From Enchytraeus crypticus (taxonomy: Eukaryota > Annelida > Clitellata > Enchytraeida > Enchytraeidae): a DNA stretch of 64,000 nt. The translations under genes and the position numbers were made by a program. Below the pieces are notes generated by a model, which ran no database searches, had not been told where the DNA came from, and worked only from the letters and a program-made list of their open reading frames with translations. The DNA is taken from positions 1,950,001 through 2,014,000 of the forward strand of contig CAJHZI010000533.1 of the NCBI GenBank assembly GCA_905160935.1. Reading direction: 5' to 3'. Positions 1-11,800 of the stretch are shown here, piece after piece; the stretch's first letter is position 1, and each line of letters opens with the position of its first letter.

Positions 1-358
1 TATTTGAGTTATACACATAACAAGTGTTTGTCCATTTGAGTTACACACATAACAAGTGGTACGTCCTTTTAAGTATACACATAACAAGTGGTATGTCCTT
101 TCAAGTTATACACATAACAAGTGGTATGTCCTTTCAAGCTTTACACATAACAAGTGGTATGTCCTTTCAAGCTTTACACATAACAAGTAGTATGTCTATT
201 TGAGTTATACACATAAAAAGTGATTTGTCTATTTGAGTTATACACATGACAAGTAATATATCCTTTCAAGCTATACAAATAAAATACCAAGTGTATGTCT
301 ATTTGAGTTATGCATAAAACAAGCGGTCTATTAATTTAGGTTACACACATAACAAAGG
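1..358. repeat. Tandem minisatellite, unit about 37 bp
   Basis: About nine to ten imperfect copies of a unit containing ACACATAACAAGTGG followed by TATGTC(C/T)TTTCAAG or TATTTGAGTTAT. Copies are most uniform near 60-190 and decay towards 355. The array touches the window edge, so its true length is unknown. No coding frame spans it. Confidence 0.9.
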
Positions 359-807
359 GTATTACAAACGCATGTGATAAAGGTTATTAACTTTCGTTAG
401 GTTTTTTGATTATGTCACTAGAAAAATGTGTATACTAACTAACAAAAAATTACTACAAAATATTGGGTAAGTTTATAAATTCTATTATAATGATCAAATA
501 ATGCTGAGAAGTACATGTAATTTTAAAAAAAATTGAGATTGAACAATTGTTATAGAGAAGTTGTTACAGAGAAGTGACAATGCTGTACACATGAAGTACT
601 TTCCAATATTGTCATACATTAAAATTAAAATATTTAGCCTACTATACAATTATTCGATTGTTTCTGTATTAGAATCGGTAACTTTAAAACTTCAATAATT
701 ATCTAAAATGTAAGTAGTTATCTTTACCAAGACATCTTATAAAAAATTTCTCCTACATCATTAAACATTTAATAATATTAATAATAATAATAATAATAAC
801 AATAATA

Positions 808-858
808 ATATTTTAACGTCCGTTTCCTCATCCAGGGATGATGTCAGGGACGTCATTT
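808..858 (+). repeat. Dispersed repeat 3' end next to (AAT)n
   Basis: The segment with ACGTCCGTTTCCTCA and GATGATGTCAGGGACG recurs in reverse orientation at 56822-56880 and in related forms near 6857-6925 and 55060-55110. It follows an (AAT)n run at 769-811 that looks like the repeat's simple-sequence tail. It ends a few bases before the ATG at 861, which makes that ATG suspect as the native start of the adjoining gene. Confidence 0.6.
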
Positions 859-860
859 GA

Positions 861-1154
861 ATGAATTATCTTGACATGGGAAAAACTGTCGAGACTTTTG
901 TTGAAATCTTGTTAGGTCTGCTGTGCGACGTCACACTGGTTTCCGGTGACGTCAGACTGAGGGTGCACAGAATCATCATGGCGGCTCACAGCTGCTACTT
1001 CCGGTCCATGTTCACTGCTGGAATGAAGGAGTCGTTCCAGGAGGAGGTTCAGCTCTCGGACGTGCCCGGAGATTGTCTTCAGATCATGGTGGACTTCATC
1101 TACCGCCATCAGCTTAATGTCAGCCTGGATAATGTCTGGAACGTCATGACTGCG
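861..1154 (+). CDS. KLHL10-like exon 1 (BTB, first part)
   Basis: Encodes the BTB core with LCDVTL, then HRIIMAAHS and YFRSMF, the usual dimer-interface region. The donor is GCG|GTATAA, phase 0. If the acceptor TTAG|GT at 914-916 is used, the exon begins at 916 and the first codons shown here are intronic. The flanking 808-858 is repeat DNA, which favours that reading. Confidence 0.8.
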
Positions 1155-4100
1155 GTATAATTATCTATTCCTTTTTATTTGCACTATATATCTGACAAAC
1201 CGCAGACTGTAACAATATGACAGATAACATAGCAATGCAACAGATACAGGCAGAAATACAAAACAAAATCAAAAATATAAGATGGAAAATTATAAGATAA
1301 CATAAAAAATTGACCAGGCAAACTTATCCTACTTTAAGAGCTCTAAAGTCACATATATCTAATTATCTATCTATCTAAGCATTACATTATTAAACAATAG
1401 CAGAAAACAATTTCAGCAGATATTGAGATCAATCAATCAATGACTTGTTAAGCTGATAAATGGTAGAGCCCGAGTTCATTTCGCTCCTTTCAAGTCTGCA
1501 GACTAATGAGCCTTAAATGGGTTTAAAAGAATGATTCCATATTTGAATAAAGTTTAATGTCTTTAAAGAGCTCCAGTGTCAAGCTCTCCCAGAGTTTCAG
1601 TTTAGAGTTAATGCAGCAGCTTGAGGGTTAGACAGATATCAGTCAATCAATCAATCAATCAATCAATCTATGATGCAATAATTATTAAATCATGCGCATA
1701 CTAATCAAGCAATTCACTTGTCTGTAATTCGTCTAACAATCAAACATTTAGATTTTGCCAATTTGAATCAATCAGTTGAGTAAACAGAGCGATCCGCTAG
1801 CTCAATCATTTTACGATAAGTGATTTCGAAAACAAACTAAGTTCAACCACTACAACAGTTATATTGTCATTTTAGCGTTTTACTTGTAAGCATCGGCTTA
1901 AAATGCTAAAATTAACACTCTAAAACTGTCTTACATTACATATTGAAATATGCCATAAGCCTAAATTTAGAGTTATATTTTAAAAATTACACCTATCTCT
2001 CTCTCTCTCTCTCTCAGTGCACTGCCCACTGGCAGGTCCATGGTATACAACGCCTCCACTCTTCTAAGTCTTCCGTTTTCTTCATGTCCACATACGAGTG
2101 GATTTTTAAATCACTTATAACATTCCTTTTGATATAAAATTATACTTGGGGTAGACAGGATAATTTTCTCAGGGAATGATGCCCCCACCCAGAAATCTTA
2201 GTCGAAGTTGAGGAAGGCACAGAGGGCCCACCTCGTCATAAGCAGAATTTACATCAATTATTTTTCACCTTTTAGCTTCTGTTGTTTGATAACATCTGAA
2301 AATATATCCGATTCTGTGTGATACGTACATTTTAATTCATAAATAATTGATTGTCGCTAGTACCATTGATACGAAATCTAATACTAATGCTACTTAGTTG
2401 ATAATTCTGTTTAGCTATCGGGTCCTTATGAGTGTCATGTTTTACCCTGATTTATCATTCTAAATTCTAAGATTCTGCTTTAAAGCGGCCATACATCTCT
2501 ACAGGGTGAGTAAAAAAAACCAAAACACCTGCAAAATGTTTAAATATCTCAGGCTATTATTAATATTTTCCAATAAAACTGTTACCAATTACTAAAGGAC
2601 TCATTTCTGACCGGGTGGCCAATTTTTATCCTTTTCGGTACATAGATTGGCCAGTTATGCAAGTTTCAACAGAGCAACCCCCATTTTTAATGTACTGTAA
2701 ATATAAATTACATTTAATTTTCTTTTAATGATGACCCCATTTTGTTTCTGATAGAGATGCAGCATTGTACCCCAGACATAGTAATCCAGATAAGTTAGAT
2801 TGGGAGAGTTTGGAAGCCATTCATTCTTCTTAATGAAATCTGGGTTTCTCTCGCTGATCCATTCCTATGCATGACGAGATGCACATGAGCCGGAGTACCA
2901 TTCTGCTGAAAGAAGAAACCATTTGGTAGAAGAGAATAGCAATCACCAAACAGCTCTGGAAGCAAAGTGTTGACGTAATACTGAGAGTTCACTTTTACCT
3001 TCTCGTCAATGACAATCTGCCCTTACCGGTGTAGCAAACGCCATTTTTAGATAAAAATGGTGGGTTGTTCTGCTGAAACTTGTATAACTGGCCAATCTAG
3101 AGATTAATATGAATGGAAATTGTCTACCCCATCAGAAATTAGTCCTTTAGTATTTGGTAAAAAATTTTATTGGAAAATATTAACAATAGCCTGAGATATT
3201 CAAACTTTTTGCAGGTGTAATCATTTTTTTACTCACCCTGTACATTTCTACATTTCATTTCTAACATATATTATGTATTTTTACGCTTCCTAATCTATCT
3301 AAATAAATAAACCTTTGAGTTTTATAGTACATATCTCGTTGAATGTTGGCAGGCTAACAGACTACAGGTGACGGGTATAGATGAGCTGTGTAGTCAGCGC
3401 ATTCGTAGCATCATGGACAACGACAGCTGCATCAGAGTCATGCTCGCAGCCAGGAGCTACGGGTTCGACTCTCTCTACGGCGCAGCGAGAGGTTGGTAAA
3501 TCCACTTAATGAGTCGCACTATAACGCCGAAGAATAGTACAATATATACTATATATAATATAGTATTCTATATTATATTGGCTGGAGCCAATTTAATATA
3601 GTCTTTGTAAAGATATAATTACATTTTAGATAATTATTAAACTTACCGATGAAAATAATGAAACAATAGAATAATTGTATAGTAGGCTAACTATTTTAAT
3701 TTTAATATATAATAATATTAGAAAGTCCTTCATGTGCACAGCATTGTCATTTCCCTATAACAACTGACTAGTTCAATCTCAACAATATATAAAATTACTT
3801 ATAATGGCATTACTGGATTCTCATAGCATTGACTGGAGCCGGTAGCGTTGACGGTAAGATACTCGACCGCGGATCAGTATGTGCGGGGTTAAAATCTTGG
3901 GCTCGCCCGTCACTGATATCGCTTTCGAGTAACGAAACTGACGTTAACATTAGGTTTTTATTACACACTTGTGGTATATACTTATATTGCTTATAATTAT
4001 TGTTACTGATTAATTATGTTTAGCTTATATTAAAGACACATTTATTACAAGCTATTGTCGCATTTAGTTGTGCCATCTTAGAGAAATATAATTGAACTCT

Positions 4101-4816
4101 TGATAATAGAGAATTGATCAATACTGAACTGAATGAGTTCCTAAGGAGGCCACACTATCAAATTGGTGCCGCATTTAAATTTCTAGACTGAATGGTTTTA
4201 AATTGAAATCCCTATTTATCCTGAACAATTTGTTTTAAAATTGTGGTTGGCTAACATAAACAAGCATCAACTTTTAAATTATAAAACTTCCGTAAAGTGT
4301 ATCAAAACAATGTCAGATCTCCCCTGGGCCATTTGGTTTGTATGAAAAATATTTGTAAATGGTACACTAATTGAGATTCGCTTGAGAAATTCTTTCTACT
4401 CTGTTAATTTATCTTAAATTCCATACAATTACACCGAGCAGACGTTCTCTTGCGTAACTTCGCGATGATATCAAGTACCTGTGAGGATTTTGTGGAGCAG
4501 CTAGGCCTAGCTGACGTCATCGATCTTATCTCAGACGACTGCTTGAACGTGACGTCAGAGATAATCACGTGGGACGCGGTGGTCCGCTGGATAGAACACA
4601 ACTTTTCTGACAGAGCCAGGCATATTGTCAGTCTACTGCCTCACGTTCGTCTGGCTCAACTTGATCTCGACTCCTACGTAACTCAGGTAATTTTCCATAC
4701 TGTTCTCTACGCTCTGACACATTCATGTGATTCGTTCAAAGCATTTCCTACAGAGATCTTGCATATTTCTATTTCGCTCTCATCCTCATTCCTCTCTCTC
4801 TCTCTTTCTCTCTCTC

Positions 4817-4855
<39 letters not shown>

Positions 4856-5586
4856 AGCTCAGTGATGTGTCGATACTAATGACAGGCTCTAGGCATATAT
4901 TACAATTTGTCTGAATTCCTTTTTAGTGGCAATAGAGAAATTTATTAGCCAAACTAAAAGAGTCTTCACCTAAGCGCCTTATAGCCTGTAGCCTGTGCTA
5001 ACAATATAAGTTTACTGAGGTAGTTCCCATTTGCCTTCTTAAACTAAGGCTTTTTGACAGTTTTACGGCAAATCCAATGCACTCCTTCTCTCCAGGCAGT
5101 GGCCTAGAATAAACACAGGAGTATTTACATTTTTCAAAATTAAAGGTCAACTAACGCAGGTGGTAGAACGGAGAATTTGCTACACGGTAATTTGTTGTAA
5201 CAGTTACGAACTAAAATATTACTTTCCCATATGGCAAGCTTAGAGAAGTCGAGATGTCGTAACTGGTCTTAGCGTGACTTTACTAATCGTCTTTCCTGCT
5301 CATTTAAGATCACTGGAATATTCCGAATATTTCACTGGAATATTACGAATGCAGTACTGTTGCTATTTATACAGTTTTGTATTCATCGTCATGTGCCAGA
5401 AAGACAACAATAGAAACAGTTGTAGAAAAATATAAAAAATGCAGCACAATATACGACACCAGGTATTGCTACAATGTCTCTACAGATTATATTCTACCAT
5501 TCCTTGGTCATTGCAAATCGTTCATCTTGCAGCAACTTATATATATATATATAAAATGTATATATAGATATAATATATATATAACG

Positions 5587-5630
<44 letters not shown>

Positions 5631-5773
5631 AATATATATAAAAGCTAAAAAGCTACGGTTAACTTCAGTTTCCTCACTCGAAAGCGATGTCAGTGACGGG
5701 CGAGCCCAGGATTTGACCCTCGCACATACTGATCCGCGTTCGAGTACCTTACCGACGTCGCCACTGTCTCCAG

Positions 5774-5823
<50 letters not shown>

Positions 5824-8800
5824 GTGTATGTTATGTATATATATACATGTATATACAGCGTGAGAAAAAAAGATTACACCTGAAAAACGTTTGAATATTG
5901 TTTAGCCAAACTAAAATATAAGCTTTTGTTAACATTTTCCAATAAAACCTTTACCAATTACTAAAGGACTAATTTCTCATGGGGTGGCCAATTTTAATCC
6001 ATTTTGGTACGCAGATTGGCCAGTTATGTAAGTTTCAGCAGAGCAACTCCCCATATTTTAATGTACTGTAAATATAAATTTTATTTTATTTTATTTTGGC
6101 CCTGAAAAGGGCCGTTGTAGTGGTTCAGAAAGAACACGTTGTATCTGCTAGCATTGCTGACTATTCGATATGCTTTCCTCCCGCTGCTACGCAGGACTGC
6201 AATAGCTTTCGGAACGCAAGGACAGCCTTGTTGATTCCAGCTTGGGGCACTCTCTCTCAGATTGATTGTAGCACTTCCTGCAGTTCTGTCTTGTTTTTAG
6301 GATTCGGCTGGTGTTTCCGATAGAGATGCAGCATGGTTCCACAGACATAGTAATCCAGAGGATTTAGATAGGGGGAGTTTGGAGGCCATTCAGTCTTCTT
6401 AATGAAATCCGGGTTTCTCTCGCTGATCCATTCCTGTGCATGACGAGATGCATGAGCCGGAGTACCATTCTGCTCAAAGATGAAACCATTTGGTAGAAGA
6501 TAATAGCAATCACCAAACAGCTCTGGAAGCAAAGTGTTGACGTAATAATGAGAGTTCACCTTTACCTTCCCGTCAATGAAGTGCAATCTGCCCTTACCGT
6601 TGTAGCAAACGCCATCTTTAGGTAAAAATGGGGGTTGCTCTGCTGAAACTTGCATAACTGGCCAATCTATGTACCAAAATGGATGAAAATTAGCCACCCA
6701 ATCAAAAATTAGTCTTTTAGTAATTAGTGAAAGTGTATTGGAAAATATTAACAATAGCCTGAAATATTCAAACTTTTTGCAGGTGTAATCTTTTTATTTA
6801 TTCACCCTATATGCGTCATATATATATATATATATGACGCCTGCGTCATATATATATCTATGACGTCTCCGACATTGCCGTATGGCGAGGAACCGGACGT
6901 TAAATTCTTATTGATTGATTGATTAATATATATATATACATGTATATACAGTTTATATATATATATACATGTATGTGTATATATATAAATATATCTTGAT
7001 GTTGTGTAATCAGGTGGCCAGTTACCTGAAGACTGTACCACTGGTGGGTGACAGCATAGAGAAGATGCAGAGTCTCTGTAGCGAGTATTTCTCTATACTG
7101 GAGAAGGTCGGGACTCTACCCACGGATCTCTCTCATCCTCTCAAAAAACCCAGAGTTCCCCGGGACGTGCTCTTCGTCGTGGGAGGCTGGAGCGGTGAGT
7201 GGATTATTTAGACTCTACCGTCGCTGATGCTGATTTCAGGCAGTAACGCAGTATTCAATTAAATACTGCATTACTCAATTGCACTATTTAATGAAATACT
7301 GCTAATTTAATTAAATATTATCAACAAAAATTTTAAGTCACACTATGATGTGTTGTGAAATGTTTACTGATCTGAATCAAGATAAATTAATTTTTAAAAA
7401 TTAAGACAATATAAGAAAAGTTAAAGTAAGTTAGGTGAAGATAAGTTGACAAGATAAGTTATCAATAGAATTTGTCATTGTTTTAAAAGAAATACACTTA
7501 AGTGAGACAAAACGCAAGTTAATGTGATGAGTTTTCAGCAATATGTTGGCACAGTCGACGACTGGGATTTTCGGTCATTTTATTTAGAAGCCAGTCAGTT
7601 AGATAAGAGATCTCAATAGGCTTTTTCCGTAAAATCGGTGGAGGGTAACGAGCGAGAGTGACACGGAGCATTGGGAAAAGTCTGTGAAGAGAAAGATGGA
7701 AGTGGAGGGTAACGAGCGAGAGTGACACGGAGCATTGGGAAAAGTCTGTGAAGAGAAAGATGGAAGATAGAGATAACTAGAGGCGTTATATACCATGGAC
7801 CTGCCAGTAGGCAGTGCACTGATAGAGAGAGAGAGAGAGAGAGAGATCATAATGATATCACAATAGTATCACAATAGTATGATAAGAGAATTACTAGAAT
7901 ATCACAATAATATCATACGAGTATCACAATAATATCACAAGAGTATCATAGATTGTAACATTCTGACGCTCAGGCGGGAGTCCCGTGTCGTACATCGAGA
8001 CGTACGACTGCAGAGCTCAGCGCTGGTACAGTCACCCTGTGCTGGAAGACACTTCCCCCAGAGCCTACCACGGGATGGTGCTGTTGGACAACGTCGTCTA
8101 CGTGATAGGAGGGTTTGACGGCAGCCTCTACTACAGTAGCGTTAGCAAGTTTGACCCCACCGCCTCTCCCAGACATTACTGGACCGCTGCGGCCCCCATG
8201 TACATAGCCAGGTGCTACATTAGCGCAGCCGTGCTCGATAAACGTATCTACGCCTGCGGAGGGTATGTCAACATTAAACAAGTAAATTATGTATACATGT
8301 AAATTTGACTTCGTTCGTAACCGATTCTAGCTAAATTAATCAAACTGCGGAGTAGTTACAATGATAATTATTTGTGAGATAATTACTATAATAATACATG
8401 TAATAAGATTTTAATTACTATAATTATAGATATATAATTTAACTAGTATAAAAATATAATATTTCTGTATCTAGGAAGAAAAAAGAAAAAGTGAGGTTAA
8501 TTTTTGTTTAGGTTTGACGGTAGAAATCGCCTGAGGTCAGTGGAGGAGTACAACCCTACAGCCAATCAGTGGACAGTAAGAGAGCCCATGAAACATAACA
8601 GAAGCGATGCCGCCATCGACAGCTATCAGGGTCCAGTAAAATGCCTTTATAAAATACATATAGTACAATCTCTCTATCTCTCTCTCTCTCTCAGTGCACT
8701 GCCTACTGGCAGGTCCATGGTATATAACGCCGCGCCCCTCATCTCTATCTTCCGTTTTGCTCTTCACATCCACATACGAGAGGATCTTTAAATCATCTAT

Positions 8801-11800
8801 AACATATCTTTTGATATACCATAATTCTTGGGGGATTCTGCTTATGACGAGGTGGGCCAGTCAAATACCTTAATAAAATACATGTAGTACAATATAATGT
8901 ACCATTTATATCGACATCCTCATCTTCCCTTGAATCTCAATTTAACATGGGTCGGAATACGAATAAATCTTCTCCAATCCTCGCTGTCCTACATCATCTC
9001 ATCAGTAGGACTGTTAGTATTGATCATCGTATCATCATATCACCCTATTTGTCCTATCTATCTTATCACCGCGCCTCGTACCAGTTGTGGTCTCTCTCTC
9101 TCTTTCTCTCTCTCTCCTTCCAGCATTCCACTAGCTACCCTCCACTTTGCTCACCCAGCCTGAATCCTACTAGTAACCTTCTTTTCCCACTCCTCATCCT
9201 CTTCTAAATGTATATAAAAATTTATGTATTAAATTATCACATAATAAAAAGATTTAACGATTACGATAAATATTTAGGTTGAAGTCAAATAATTGCGTTG
9301 ATATATGGGTCCATCATAAAACTCGTACATTTTACACTCAATTTCTCGCTCACATTTAGACCCTGATTGCATACTTGATTGATTGCTTAATTGATTGATG
9401 AACTCATTGATTTACTGATTACTTGATTAAGATTGATCTATTGATATGTTGATTGGATGGTTGATTGATTGACTGATTGACTGACTGACTGAATAATAGA
9501 TGGATTGATTGATTAAAACAGGAAAGATTTACGTAGTCGGAGGATTTAACGGAGACGAATGTCTATCATCTGCAGAAGCCTATGATCCTCATTTAGACCA
9601 GTGGACCTTCATACGACCCATGAACTCGCCTCGTAGCGGTGTGTCGATTCTCAACTACCAGGGCTTCCTTTATGTTTTTGGCGGATTCGACGGCAACCAT
9701 CGCCTCGCTTCTTGTAAGAGACTCCTCTGTTGATAAAATTTCAGTTCAGACATACGCACTAATTTACATATATCTGAACAGGCTAAGGTGCCATAAAAAA
9801 GATTGAAAATATTTTAATTAGATTTTTATTGGCAATGTTGTAAATTGAAGACAAATGTTTGTAAATACATGTTTGTTTTTCGTGCCTGTGGTTTCCTCAA
9901 CTCTCGAATAATCGTCTGTTACGAACGCCAGTAAAGCTCTTTTAACATTTAACCTATTCGCCGATGATTTACTGTACAATTCTGCATACTAGTAGTACAT
10001 GGAAAAATAAAACAAAAGAATTCAATTATTCGCAGTGATTAAAAACTCTGCTTGTCAAAAGCTCCAGCGCTAGTGTAACGAATAGTACTATAGAGCTTAA
10101 CGAATAGTACTCACCAGTCTAACGAATAGTACTATGGAGTTTAACGAATAATACTAACCAGTATCTTTAGTTTTTGACTAGTTGATATCGCCTTCGAGAG
10201 AGGAACCCGAGATTAAAATCTTCATTTTAATTTTATTTATTACTCAATAGTATTATTAGTATTATTTATTTTTACCCCGGTGTAAAGAACCTGGGGTTTG
10301 ATAAAAAACGATTCAAACAATAAGTGCTGAATCGCCGCCCGGCTACTCGAGGTCATCAATCGGCTTAAAAGAATTGTTGAAGTAGATTGCATTAAATCTT
10401 TGCAAAGTCATGGAAAGCCTTTGCCAAAGAAAAGATGTCCCTCGCTTATCGCCGGTTTGCTCTGCAATAAGTCTGCCTATGCTATTGATAAAGTCAACTC
10501 CTTCGGGATTCATCGGGCCCATAGTTTCAATGGCCACAGGAACAACTTCATATCCTAAGGACAGATAACGGTATTTATCCAACTTCTATAGGCGGAATGA
10601 ACAGCAGCTCCACCGGCTGTGACTGAAGTTGTATTCAGGTAGGAGTTTGCCATAGTGTCAATGACCGTGACGCCCCATACGGCACATTTAGCGTTGCACC
10701 AGGGCACTAAAGTCATGCCGTCCGGACGCTTGCCGTCTGATCTGGACAACCCACTTGGCTCCTTAGAGGAAGGGATGCCTGCTCTTGAAATTGCTCGCCA
10801 TATTAAGTCATTTAAATTGTGATGGCGAGACATTCTACCTGAGCTTCGTTTGCAGGAGAGGCCGTGGAGACCTAAAGCGTCGACTTCATGACCGTAGGGG
10901 CACATGTGAGGCTCGCAAGTTTTCGCCCCTAAACGGAAACTAACGGCTACTCGAATCGCCTCATTATTGTTATTATTATTATTTATTACTTTGTTGAACG
11001 CTCAATATTTTGCTCCCTAATAAATTGCCAGAGACCTCCCTGAAACCGTCCTATGATGTAAAAACTGAAGTTAAATTATCTTTAGAGATTAATTGATTGA
11101 TTGTTCCAGGCGAGAGATACTGCGCAGAGACTGAGAGCTGGGAGACAACGAGACCAATGATCGCCGCCCGGAGCAACTTTGCGGTGGCGGAGCTAGAGGG
11201 AAATATCTATGTCATCGGAGGCTTCGACGGTAATGTTACATGTGCAATACGTAGTGTAATTGTAAGTTTTAAAAACCTGGTAAAGCTAATGTTAACTTCA
11301 GTTGCCTCACTCGAAAGCGATGTCAGTGACGGGCGAGCCCAGGATTTGAACCCCGCACCTACTGATCCGCGGTCGAGTATCGTACCGACATCGCCACTGG
11401 CTCTATCCACATTGTTATTGGCTCCAACAAGTAATACTACAGTGGAGTACTTTAGTGTAATCATAGTTTTGCTTTTATACTGGTAGAGTACTTAAGTGTA
11501 ATAGTAAATTACTGCAATACTAGTATAGTAATTTAGTGTAATACAAAGTTTACTGTAACAATTGTATAGTAAATTAGTGTAATATTAAGTTTGCTGTAAC
11601 ACTAGCGTATTATTTAAGTGTAGGAAGTTAACTGTAATACCATAGTGGAATGCTTTAATGTAATCCTAGTTTTGCTTTAATGCTAGTAGAGTACTTAAGT
11701 ATAATATTAAGTTTACTGTAACTCAAGTTTAGTAATTAATGTAATACTAAGTTTACTGTACTATTAGTGTAGTAACTAAATGTAGCAAGCTTCTTTAGTT

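Larger units (their letters stand above)
5856..6808 (-). mobile_element. Mariner/Tc1-type element with transposase C-terminal half
   Basis: Ends CAGCGTGAG..and..TTCACCCT are inverted counterparts of 2502-3240 and sit at TA dinucleotides. The alignable terminal inverted repeats extend about 190 bp. The interior encodes on the minus strand the C-terminal two-thirds of a transposase (entry 6130-6720). Unlike the copy at 2502 it keeps the region 3' of the transposase, which contains a histone-type stem-loop at 6098-6113. Lies in intron 3 of the KLHL10-like gene. Confidence 0.8.

Noticed and set aside
1..358. CRISPR-like array of about 37-bp repeats
   Set aside because: No unique spacers: the whole unit is repeated, in a eukaryotic genome. 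It is an ordinary minisatellite.
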